Positions 34,501-45,451 of a stretch of 64,000 bases of DNA are shown one piece after another; position 1 is the first letter of the stretch, and each line of letters opens with the position of its first letter. The stretch spans positions 51,361,422-51,425,421 of the forward strand of contig NC_063445.1 of the NCBI RefSeq assembly GCF_020379485.1, written 5' to 3'. This DNA comes from Brassica napus (Eukaryota > Streptophyta > Magnoliopsida > Brassicales > Brassicaceae). The position numbers and the translations under genes are program-made. The notes beneath the pieces were generated by a model. It did no database searches. It worked only from the letters and a program-made list of their open reading frames with translations, and was not told the origin of the DNA.

Positions 34501-35763
34501 TCTTGTTATATATATTCTTCTTTCTCGTTCATACCACCAAAATGCCTTTTGCCCCCTCTCTCTCCCCTCTTCCTCTCTCTCTAACTTTCCCCTTAGAAAC
34601 TCATATTTGGCTTCAGCTAGGGTTTCCTCTTTTAAAACAACAGAAGAATCCCAATAATTAAAAATCTTCTCCAGATTCATCTCCCCAATAAAGAGAGAAA
34701 CAAAGAAGATTGAACCATTCTGAGTAGATATCAAGGGGAACTTTTTCTTGTTGCTCCATCAGAAGGTAAGACCAAAAGTGTTCCATTCTACTCAGCCAAT
34801 TCACACATACACATACTTGCATAGTCAGTCTGTGCATAGTGTATATATATTGTAGTTTTATGTTGGTTGGCTTTATAATATTTGAGAGTTTAGATCTTGA
34901 ACTTCTGTGAGTTCCACCATACCAAAACACAAACCTCTTTATTAAGTACATAATAAAGCTACATAATTAGGCCGTAGATTCTAGAAAACCCCATATATGC
35001 TTGTATAGATGTGGGAACTCAGAGTCAGAAAGCCAGAGAGTGTTGTGAGGATAAAATCAGGAAAAGCTGCTAAACTAGACGCCAAGGCAAATATGTATGG
35101 TCAATAGTTTTTTTCTGTTCTGAATTAAAATAATGAGTTAATCAAAATTTCCAAGAAGACAAATTCAATTTTGAATTGCTTTTACCAAATTTGGTAGAAC
35201 ACAAGTAATCATATGTATACTTACTACCTTCTTTAAAATTCTTATTTTCTTATTTGAATTTATTGTCAAATCTTTAAGAACAAATTGTTTTCTTATTTTA
35301 AAAGTACTGATCCCGTCAGATTTATAGCCAACCAATATCTACTCCTGAAGTAAAACGGGTCCGAGTTACCTACCTTCAATCTGAATTTAATATAGCAACA
35401 CCCATTTTCTTTATATAGCTACGGAGATTATTTGGACGATTATTTGTTATGTTTAGTGTAGTTACACAACTTTGTATATAATTGTTCGTAATCGTATTGT
35501 GTGTTAGATTCACCAATACACTTATATTTAAAAATTTGTGCAATATATATATATATATATATCTATGTAGTATGTAATATGTTTGGTACTATATTGTTTT
35601 CATGTGCCAATATAATATGTAAAACTAATTGATTATAAAGGAATGACTATGATATATCCAATATTGTGCAAACGATACAGATGCATGTATTGTTGGTATT
35701 ATATGATTATATATTTTTTCTTTTCATTTCCGCAAATGAAAAATCAGGGGAAGTTAACCAAAT
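34501..35763 (+). promoter_or_regulatory. LBD25-like 5' leader with a 982-bp UTR intron
   Basis: A CT-rich leader (34503-34600 and on) ends in AAG|GTAAGA at 34765/34766. An acceptor AAATCAG| at 35747 precedes GGGAAGTTAACCAAAT and the start codon at 35764, so an intron of about 982 bp in the 5' UTR is likely. The intron contains an (AT)n microsatellite near 35547-35562. Transcript data are needed to confirm it. Confidence 0.6.
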
Positions 35764-36162
35764 ATGGCATCATCGTACTCAAACTACATAAACTCACCGT
35801 GCGCGGCATGCAAATTCCTCCGGCGGAGATGCACATCAGACTGCGTGTTCGCACCATACTTTCCTCCAGACGAACCTACAAAGTTTGCGAACGTCCACCG
35901 TATATTCGGGGCTAGCAACGTGAGCAAGATTCTCCACGAGGTGGCGCCACATCAACGAGAAGACACGGTGAACTCGCTGGCTTACGAGGCGGAGGCACGG
36001 CTAAATGATCCAGTGTACGGCTGCGTTGGGGCCATCTCGGTGCTCCAAAGACAAGTCTTGAAGCTGCAAAGGGAACTAGAGGAGACGAATGCTGATCTCA
36101 TGAGGTACGCTAGTTCTCTTGGCGGTGAAATGACGTCGAATTATGGAGGACAGAGAGGTTGA
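35764..36162 (+). CDS. LBD25: LOB-domain transcription factor, LBD25/ASL3-like
   Basis: A 132-aa class I LOB/AS2 protein, a plant-specific nuclear DNA-binding factor in organ boundary, lateral root and hormone responses. The zinc-finger-like CX2CX6CX3C motif is complete (CAAC-KFLRRR-C-TSD-C, residues 13-27). The GAS block follows (FANVHRIFGASNVSKILHEV, then NSLAYEAEARLNDPVYGCVG). The leucine-zipper-like coil is ISVLQRQVLKLQRELEETNADL. The C-terminus after the coil is short (MRYASSLGGEMTSNYGGQRG). The start, MASSYSNYINSPCAACKF, closely matches the LBD25 type, and its place downstream of the GC6-CFM9 block agrees with At3g27650. The CDS is one exon without visible lesion. Confidence 0.93.
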   Translation: MASSYSNYINSPCAACKFLRRRCTSDCVFAPYFPPDEPTKFANVHRIFGASNVSKILHEVAPHQREDTVNSLAYEAEARLNDPVYGCVGAISVLQRQVLKLQRELEETNADLMRYASSLGGEMTSNYGGQRG

Positions 36163-37220
36163 CTGGTCAATTAGTCATCATCACTCTTTGGAAGAATTAG
36201 CGGCGGAGAATTATAAAGAGACAGTGAATGGTTGATGTGATGAGTGAGGATATCTTCGTATGTGTGTGTATGTTTTTTCTACGTTTATACTTATACACGT
36301 GTAATTTGAATTGTATTACATGGGAGGTCAAAGGATGCTTTTGAATATGTTGAATAAGTAATTGATGTACGTATGAATGGATGTACGCGGTTGTGTTGGG
36401 TGCTTAATAATAATTTTCAAGTCAGGACATCGTAGGCGAGTAGTGTTAACTTAAACTTGTGTCAAACGGACAGAAATGCAAAAATGTTCTCGAACATAAT
36501 ATCACAATTTTCTAAAATTATTCTAAACTCTAGTTATGGTGATATAACTTTATTTTTGATTAGGAAGCTATTTTTCCATAACAAACTTATTTTTAAGAAA
36601 ATACTATTGCATCATTGGGTCAAATAAAAAAAAAATACAATTTCAATAGTTTATGTATATTTGTGTGTGTGTGTGTGTGTGTGTATTTTACCGTGACGGT
36701 TTGAGCCGAGTATTACCTTAGATCGAGACCACATGACACATTAGTTTTGTTCTAAATACAATTCGATAACGTGATTTTAAATTTCTTTTTATAATATCTT
36801 TTAGTTAAACTAGTGACCGTTAATGAAATTGTTTAATTTACATACACATAAATACAATAAAAGTTCATGAGTTTATGATTGAACCTCAAAATACTTTGTG
36901 GTGCTATCTAACTTCTACCAAAAGCATTTCAAAAAACTTAGATCATCTTATTGTTAGCAGGGAATCAAGTAAAAAGTCACGTTTAAACACATAATTCTTC
37001 AATTATCATAGCCAACTTTTGTAGCAATTTAAAATGTCGTTCAACGATTGTGATCCTAATACCATGTCAATGAAGCAGCAATACTAGTGCTGTATTGTGA
37101 TACTTCAATTTCACGTCGACAGTTTTCGAATAGACTCATAGGAAAGTAGCGCTAATTATTGGTTGTTTGATTTCACACACTAGTCACTGGTCAGAAACAT
37201 CATTTTGCTAATATTCCAAG
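36163..37220. other. LBD25 3' flank, AT-rich, with a TG microsatellite
   Basis: The 3' UTR probably extends to about 36420. A (TG)n run lies at 36661-36683. No other gene is seen. Confidence 0.45.
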
Positions 37221-37223
37221 TTA

Positions 37224-37721
37224 GATCACCCGCAACCCAGAACCGACGGCTCGATAACCAAGAAACAACTTTTGGAAAAAAAAAATTTTCTCTTTTTTTC
37301 ATCTGAAAAAAAAAAAAAAACTGACCAATCGCGGGCCGCCACGCGTAGTAGAGCCCGCGAACAGTAACGAACTTGCGCATGAATCAGTCCTTAGAACAAG
37401 ATTATTAGTGTATCTTAGGTGAGATCTTAAGGGAGGGACCATAAAAATTGTAAAACCAAGGAGAGAAGTTTCTTAATTAAGAGACATTTTCATTTGGTCC
37501 TTGTACTGTTTGCGGGCACCACTGACGCGTGGCGGCCCGCGATTAGTTCATTTTTTTTTTTTAAATCAGAAAAAAAAAATTTAAGAACTCTAAAAAAGTC
37601 CTTACCGATAATGATATGCCTGCAAGAGGTTTATGGGGCACAGAAACCTAAAAACGAAAATTATAATATTTTTTTTCCTAAAAAGCATTGCTAAGGACCT
37701 ACCAACCTAGCGTGGTTGCTC
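37224..37721. mobile_element. Fold-back MITE, probably PIF/Harbinger-like
   Basis: Two long imperfect inverted arms share a distinctive core. Left (about 37328) is CGCGGGCCGCCACGCGTAGT and right is its near reverse complement, ACGCGTGGCGGCCCGCGATT (about 37525). A/T-rich runs and partial GAACAGTAACGAAC/GTACTGTTTGC matches continue the pairing. TTA flanks both outer ends (37221-37223 and 37722-37724), the Harbinger-type duplication. No ORF. The class is an inference; the inverted structure is clear. Confidence 0.7.
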
Positions 37722-37724
37722 TTA

Positions 37725-39434
37725 GTCTATTGATTTTATTTACTGTCGACTTAAAAAAGTTAAGTACCTTTAAAGCAGATGTCTTCATAGGGAATAATCT
37801 CTTTTTAAAGTCGGTACATTTTTTTCATGTCAACTAGCGGCGACCTAACAACCGAATGTACATTCACATACAAATCAACTCATCAAGAACCCCACCCCTA
37901 AATTTGACAATAATTAAGAGTGATCATATTTGAAATTTAAATAAACCAAGAGCGAGTAAGGTATACAAAAAAATATTAAACCAAAAGCTTAAATATTCAT
38001 GAAATCTAAGATATACTATACTGTTTTTGATCAAATATACTATACTGTTTTTTTGATTAAATATACTATATACTTTTGACTAAACTTAAAATAATGATAA
38101 TATTGGTACATATACCGATATACATATGCAACATATGTATACTTATCTGACTTCTATGGGTGGATTACTGGAATTAATGTCGACTTCAAGACACGGGGGA
38201 TTCAAGATTATGTTCAGACACGAGTCAGTTTCAGAAACAGTAACTAAAGGTACATTTTCTGCTATAATTTCATTTTAACAATTTAAAAAAAATTATTATA
38301 CAACTTATTTATTACAACTATCACTGTCTACTGCAGAAATATGATTGTTTGCCATGTGATATATCATCTCACATTGTACACATCCTTAGACTGGCCATCA
38401 GTTATTCCCTCCATCTCATTCATTCTCCCCATCTCTCCTATATTGTTTTCTTTATAGCGATAATTGCAAAATGATAACAACTCCTTTTCACTCTGAAAAA
38501 ATCCGCATCTTATGAATTTTAAGAAACTGATCTATAATTATTTTGGTCACAGTTAACACCTTTTTTCTTACAGTTAACACCTTTTATTATTCAAAAACTG
38601 GACTTGGTAACCATACACAAATTTAGCTCCAGCAAAACTATTGGACTATTTTTAAAAGAAAAAAAAAACTATTGGAGTAACGTCCTCATACAAAGATACC
38701 CTAAGAGCATATGCATCTAAGATATTTTCGAGAGTTTCTAAGCATTAAAATATAGAGAAATACAAAACAATGAAGAATGAGATATCAACATGACTAATGA
38801 TATAAAAACATGACTAATGATGATCTAATGTTCTCACACTTGCGATATGAACCATAGACCTAATTTTTAACAGGTTAAATCCAAGTTTGAAACCAGGATC
38901 AACTCTGAGATTTAAAAGACCATACATATTTTTCAGTTAATCTTAATAAAAACTATAAATTTCAATAATTCAGAAGCTATGCGACTTATATATAGTATCT
39001 TTTTAAAATTTAGAAGTTAAGACGAATGTTTCATTGTGTTAATCGTCCCTGTTACCAATTTCATCGTAGAAAAGGCGAAGAGAACACAAAACAAAACGTA
39101 AAATGGTCCATATATGTGCCCAACTTGTGGACCATGAGAAAGCAAGAGAGGAGGTTGCCATCTCATCATCAAGCAACAGTGGAACACCACTATACCGCCC
39201 AATAGCTTAGAAAACTCCAATAACAGAAACGAAAAGCCTTGTTCCACGGACGACGTCGTTTTCTTTGTCCAGAAATTGATTGATTCGATTATCTCTTTTT
39301 GTTTTTCTTTGATTAGACAGGCCTATGTAAGAAAAAGGTACTAACTAAAGCCACTGGGCGACCATAGTGTGCTCGATCGTGTTACATATATGATCAACCA
39401 ATTCTGGTCTTGTTCGTTATACACAAAAATGTAA
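37725..39434. other. AT-rich intergenic sequence
   Basis: No gene is recognised. A small duplication (CAGTTAACACCTTTT) occurs near 38550-38590. A 76-codon minus-strand ORF at 39017-39247 has no identifiable domain. Confidence 0.45.
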
Positions 39435-42034
39435 TCATATATAGACATCATCGAGAATATATACAATTTGACATAATCGCCAATCGAAAGTTGGCGCTTT
39501 GTCTCGATTCCCCGTAAGTATATAGTTTTCACTTGGATTTATGGTCTGGGTTGTAAAGAATTTCTGCAAGGAATTAGTTACATGTACATTAGCACCACTA
39601 TCAATCCACCAAGTATCAGAAGAAACATGAGCAAAGTTAGATTCGAAAAAGCTTACTGAACCCATAGGATTACCTTTCTTTTCAAACCATTCTTTTCTTT
39701 TAGGATAATCTTTCTGAAAGTGTCCAGACTTTTTGCAAAAGTTGCATCGGTCATCTTTTCTTGCCTTCTTCTCATTGACTTGATTAGAATCATTCATCTT
39801 GGGTGGTGCTCTTTTATGACTTGGTTGATGTCTTTTCCCAGCTTTAGGTCCAACTCCTTGGACATAGTGGGCAACCTTAATACCTTCACGACCAAGCCTT
39901 GATTCCTCTTTGACCAGTTTGTTAGCCAATTCAATCGACGTCCACTTTTCAACAATGGCGTTGTAATTGATTTGGAATGGTCCATACTGAGGAGGTAAAG
40001 AATTTAGGATAAACTGGACAAGAAATGAATCATCCACACTCATTCCTAAACCCTTTAGCTTAGCCGCAAGATTGGTCATTTCAATGCAATGTTCATGCAT
40101 AGACCTTGTGTCATCATGTTTCATGGTTGTAAGATCTGCCATAAGTTTCCCAGCAAGAGATTTGTCTGCAGTCTTAAACCGTTCTTCTATAGCCGTTAGA
40201 TAAGCCTTAGCTTTCTCTGCAACTGGAAGGGAAGTTTTGATGTTGCTAGCTATTGTCATCCTTAAGAACATGATGCTCAATCTGTTAGCTTTCTCCCACG
40301 CTTTATGGAAAGCCTTTTCTTCCTCAGTACTATCATTAGTGAGTTGGCTAGGCTCTTCTTCACGAAGTGCCAAGTCCAATCTAGTACACCTAATGTGAAC
40401 TCAACTTTCTCTTTCCATTCGGAGAAGTTGGTTCCAATGAGGATGGGGACAGAAGAGACCATAGATGACAAACTAGCGAAAGAAGTTATTGCATTTTAGA
40501 GATAAAACAAGTATTAATTAGGTTTCATAACTTAATCAACACAAAAAAAATTGAATGTATATGACGAGAAATTATAATGTTCCTGTGGGAATCACATAAT
40601 CTCATATAAGGTCACAAATTCATGGAACTTTATTGAATGATGTACCGAATTATTCAAACTAAGTTATCTGTGGAACTAAGTTATATGTGGATATCCTTAG
40701 CTTTCACGATAACAATCATTCTATTATTGAGTGATGTATTGAATTACTCAAACCAAATCATCTGTGGATGTCTTTAGTTTACACAATACATACGCTCTTA
40801 AATAATTAATCAATTCTCATGATTATAGTCTACCTGTGGGTAGCTAAATAATTCATAAAAAGATCAAAAACTTGGTTTAAATAATGATTTTTAGTTGCAA
40901 CTATTAAGGTAAAGTCACTGTGGTGATATCTAAACCCTAATAAGCACTTTATGTGAAATAATGTTTTGTACTAATTGTGTTTTAGTATATAAATTATTTC
41001 TATACAGATTATGAATAGAAAAGTTTATAACTTTAAGTGCAAAATCGGTTTTGTACGAATTCTGTGCAAAACGATTTTGCGGTATATACAAAACACGCTG
41101 TACTAATTATGCACAGACCAATTATTATTATCAATTTTGCACAAAAACTTCACGACTCATTATTTACAGGATAGGTCTTTGGAAACCCTAATTCACATAA
41201 TCCCAAAATTTGCACGGAAAATGGTTTGCGGAAAAACTCTAATTTGTAGAACACCATTTTTGCACGGATTATGTACTGCAGAAAATTATAATTCGGGTAT
41301 GCACAAACTATGCACGATTCTTTTAAACAGTAAATTATAATCCTTAGATGCACAAACTATGCACGATTCTCATAAACAGAAAAAATAATTATTTCAAATG
41401 CACAAAGTTCGCACACATACGAAAATAAAACTCATAATAAGCAGATCTAGAAATCTTAATACTCAGATCTATCAATTTCAATTATCAAGTTCATAGATCT
41501 ATTATTCTTAATGGATTAAACATATGTTCATAACCATGCTCTGATACCACATGTAAGTTAAATTTACATGAACCCTAAGATCTTTAAACATCTAGGTTAA
41601 TCACATAATAGAATTATATGAATGTTTATAGAGTTACCTGGATTCATTTTGCCTGAGAATCTTCCTGAATGGATTGAATCCTGAATGGAAGATGAACAGC
41701 TCAATCTCTTCTTAGGAACTCTTAGGTTTCTCTAGCCTCGCTTATAACGTTAGTTGTTCCTTTTATGATATCTTTATCATGGTCTAAAGATATGTATTTA
41801 TAGGTGGATAGATGACCTAATTCCTCTTTAGGGTTTCCTTTAGATTAATCTCAACCGTCCATCAAGGTAGAAATAAATTAGTAATTACTCATTTATTTCA
41901 AATTTCATTGGTCACCAAATATATTAAAGAATAGCAATATTCCAATAGAAAATGGATAACTATAAGATCATATAATAGGGAAAGGAAATATTCCTGGTGT
42001 AATGGTGTTCTTGCCCGTTAAGACAGTATATACA
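39435..42034 (-). mobile_element. Copia element, 5' part (LTR, leader, gag, protease)
   Basis: On the minus strand: a probable 5' LTR (41552-42034, starting TGTATATACTGTC and ending CTTACA), the primer site TGGTATCAGAGC two bases later (complement at 41538-41549), a leader of about 1 kb, gag, and protease. Gag starts at 40471 (MSSMVSSVPILIGTNFSEWK), shifts frame near 40378 and continues to 39435. The nucleocapsid knuckle reads CNFCKKSGHFQKDY, with the last cysteine replaced by tyrosine. The protease core WWIDSGANVHVT follows. The element is truncated near 39435, so integrase and RT are lost. Confidence 0.88.
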
Positions 42035-42390
42035 TAGTGACCAACTATATTGCTCTATGCTCTCCAGTCTAAAAAAGTAAGTCTTTCCACCACTTCACCA
42101 TCATGCATTAGTTTATAATTTGCCATTTTGTTCTACTTTGTCTTTTCTCATACTAGTTTTCCTCTTTATATGTTTATTAAGGCGTATAACATATGCAATA
42201 TATTTTTGTTGGTATAATGTTAAATTTTTACACTTACCGCCTAAACTATTTCTTACAAATTATAAGAGAACATGAAAAATGGAACGCAGAACGAAAGACA
42301 ATAGTGTTGTTGGGGGTGAGTGATACAACTGAAATAAAGTTCAAAAAAGAATCAGTAAAGTTATCCCTAAGAATATATATTTTGCATAGT
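42035..42390. other. Unassigned spacer between copia LTR and Athila LTR
   Basis: A 66-codon ORF (42193-42393) encodes REHEKWNAERKTIVLLGVSD, followed by a donor-like GGTGAGTG. It could be a stray exon, but nothing around it supports a gene. Confidence 0.35.
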
Positions 42391-43917
42391 TGATATTAGG
42401 AGTTTTCAAGACTCCTAAGACAAATGTTGTAGTATAAATGATTGTCGAACCAATTCTAAGGGATTTCAAGCACTGAGAATGCAAGTACTTACTTAATCTA
42501 AGTGCAACCGATGATTTTAAGGGTTTTCTAAACTAATGATTATTACTAATGCAGTTTCAGAATAATAAAAACGGTAAATGAGTTGACTTTCTTAACTAAG
42601 GAAAAAGAAAACTCATGGGCATAGGAATTAGACCTTAGGTGATCAAGTTTCGAACTAAGGATGGCAAACGAACAATCAAACTATCAACCTTAAGCTTAGA
42701 CACGATCCTAAACAAACTCTATGTCTAGATGAATGTTCATTTACTAACACATTTCAAAAAACAAATTTCTTCGGTTGAATAATATGGAAGCAATCATTAC
42801 TAACAGGTCTAAGGCTATCTTAGCACTTCTAACAACAAATGTCTTTGGCAAAATATGCTAAAAGCTTAGAAGAGTTGTTTCAGGCATTTCATCGAACACC
42901 TTTTGGGTGGGAAATGCCTAAAGATCAACTTTTGAGAAGCTAACTCAGAAGATGCATTATGATTACTCTACTAGCAAGGTTTTGGAATGATCTACTCTAA
43001 AACATCCTAGCTCTAACCTAATCACCCTTAATCTTCTTAACCCATGAATTCAAATGGTGATTACTCACTACTCTTCATGATTCCTCTTAAACCCATTTTG
43101 GATTTCAGATTAATCATACAAAAGGATACAACAATGAATTGGAAACACAGAATTTCAATAACTAGATGAACAAAGATGATTCAAGAGATGAACTTTCCAA
43201 AGGTTTTTCTTAGAACAAAAGATAATCTGTCTGGTCGCTGCCAAAAGTACTTAAAACATAGGTTTTCAGAAGTAAAAACGTGCATAATGAAATGACCAAA
43301 AGGCCCTTGAGTAGAAATGAATTCGAGCAAACAGAAGGCGCGCAGCGACCTCCAGTAGTCGCTTTGAGAGGTCGCTCCAGGCTTCAGGAGCGACCTGTAG
43401 GGATCGCTGCGAGACGTCTCTCCGGGTCGCTCTTTGCGAGCGACCTCGCTGTGTCGCTCCAGTCATGTCGCTCCGGGTCACGTCGCTCCGGGTCACGTCG
43501 CTCCGGGTCGCTCTTCGCGAGCGACCTCGCTGTGTCGCTCTTCGCGAGCGACCTCGCTGTGTCGCTCTTCGCGAGCGACCTCGCTGTGTCGCTCCGGTCA
43601 CGTCGCTCCGGGTGATGGAGACGCTAGCGACATCGGGGTGTCGCTCTGGCCAAGTCGCTCTGAAAGGGTGTCACAGCGACTTCACGGTGTCGCTCCGGTG
43701 AGGTCGCTCCCATGCACTGCTCGTCCAATGATCACCTTTATCACCTCTTTTGAGCTCCAAATGCACCCAAATGTCTCAAAGAACTCCATGTGGTACTCCA
43801 ATACCTGATAAGGACTCATGTATGCAAAATGCAACCTAAACATGGCTAAATCCTAGTCTATATGATCAAAATGCACATGGGTGAATGGATAAGACAATGG
43901 AAATATGCAAGATATCA
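42391..43917 (-). repeat. 3' LTR of the Athila-type element
   Basis: Read on the minus strand, the LTR begins TGATATCTTGC right after the polypurine tract and ends CCTAATATCA, with matching TGATAT ends. It is 1527 bp. A GTCGCTC hairpin array occupies about 43330-43720, in the part expected to be U3. The 5' LTR is beyond the window. Confidence 0.82.
43330..43720. repeat. GTCGCTC hairpin array in the Athila LTR
   Basis: Dense repeats of GTCGCTC and its complement GAGCGAC. A 27-bp unit (GTCGCTCTTCGCGAGCGAC plus CTCGCTGT) recurs at exactly 43507, 43534 and 43561, each able to form a 7-bp stem with a 5-nt loop. Less regular GTCGCTCCGGGTCAC units flank it. Overlapping ORFs in both strands here are by-products of the repeat. 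Confidence 0.9.
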
Positions 43918-43918
43918 A

Positions 43919-43933
43919 CTCCCCCAAACTTGT
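43919..43933 (-). other. Polypurine tract of the Athila-type element
   Basis: The minus strand reads AAGTTTGGGGGAGT directly before the LTR. A second copy of the same tract (AAGTTTGGGGGAGG) lies at about 45333-45346, just after the ATHILA ORF. Confidence 0.85.
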
Positions 43934-45451
43934 TCTTTTACTTGTCCACAAGTGAACTTTCTAGAACTCATAGGGAGAGAGGTTTGAAGGTGGGAGCTCA
44001 TAGCCAAAAGAAACACAACTAGCACTCGATTCAACATCTAATCTAACATGAGCACACTCTTTTATTACACTCTAGCTTCTCTAGGCCTATCTCAACTCCT
44101 TTTGCCTTTGGCTCATCATCAAGCATCCACACATTCAAATCAACCAACCCTCACATTCATTAAGCATAAAACATTAAGTGAATTCTTGCAAATGGTCAAT
44201 TGGTCCAAATCATTTGGTTGAGTAGGGGAAAGCTTTTATTCAAGTGGGTCAAGAGGTTCAAAATCCATGATCTTTTAAAGTGGTTTACTCTCAAAACGAG
44301 TAGCCTTGACATTGCACTTAATATATCTAAGAAAGGGACCAACTCATGCATACAATGCTCAATCTCCATTGTTCTACCCTGCTCCCAAACATACAAGTTA
44401 CACAATCACTCCCCAATGTCAAACCCAACTTTCATCTCTCACCAAAAGATCCCAAGAACACTTTGCACATAAAACTCATTTTTTTTTAAATCTATAAAGG
44501 ATTTTCTCAACTTCTAAACAAATCTTAACTCTAAACAACTTTGCTAGCCCCATTTTCTTTCTTTTTCTTTTTTTTTTATTCTTTTCTTTCTTTTTTTTTT
44601 TTTTTTGTTTGGGGGCCAAGACTTTTCACAAATTGAGCTAGAAGTTTCTCTACTTATCCCATAAAGACTAGTCAATTAAACACAAGAGTTCACTCTTTTC
44701 TTTCAACTTTCTCATACTCCCAAATCAAACTTTACAACACTCACCCCCATCCTATGGCTAGACAATAATGTGTCTAATCTAGCAAGAATGAAGATCAAGC
44801 ATTGTCGTTCCCGATACTCTCAACATTATGTGCATGTAAGACTTTCCGAAAAAGGCCTCACTCATCAATCAATGAAGGCTCAAACGGAGGAAGGGATTTT
44901 GGGGAGAGGTCTACCACTAGAGGTTGTCAAAAAGATTGGCATAAAGGATGTGACAACTCAAGTGTGTATATCCATGATTCAGTATACAAGGGACCATGAG
45001 CAAGATGCATTAAGTTCGTTCTGTTCAAATAAGGTTGTAGTTGACTTCAAAGACTGAGTTTCAGCAATCAACAAGTTTCAGGAAGAGTTTTCAAGGCTCA
45101 AAGCATACAAGTCTTTTTGAGAGGTGCATAAGCTACTCAGGTGCAAAGTAGTGTTCTTTACAAGGTATTTAAAATCATTGCTCCCAATGCAAGTGAATGT
45201 AACCTATATGCTCTAGACTCTCCTAGAAATGCAAATGATGCAAACTAAATGATTTTTTTTTATATGCAAATAGGTATGCAATGCATGACTCAATGAAACA
45301 ACATCAAAGCAAACATGATCAAATACTTGGTACCTCCCCCAAACTTAAATGACACAATCTCTGTGTTGTCAAGGAGAGAGAGATACCCAAAAAGAGAAAA
45401 CTAATATGCAAAAACGAAATGGTATATACAAGCGGAAGTAGAGAAGTACCT
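43934..45451. other. Athila 3' untranslated region
   Basis: Non-coding stretch between the ATHILA ORF and the polypurine tract. It includes a long T/C-rich run (about 44555-44606). Short ORFs here show no domain. Confidence 0.55.

Noticed and set aside
36661..36683. TG run as possible Z-DNA or regulatory element
   Set aside because: Ordinary microsatellite; nothing links it to a gene function.
43330..43720. Possible CRISPR array
   Set aside because: Repeats are too short and irregular, lack unique spacers, and lie in a plant LTR.
43266..43808. Several overlapping ORFs of 78-124 codons on both strands
   Set aside because: They are made by the GTCGCTC repeat array; the peptides are simple Arg/Ser repeats and appear in every frame.
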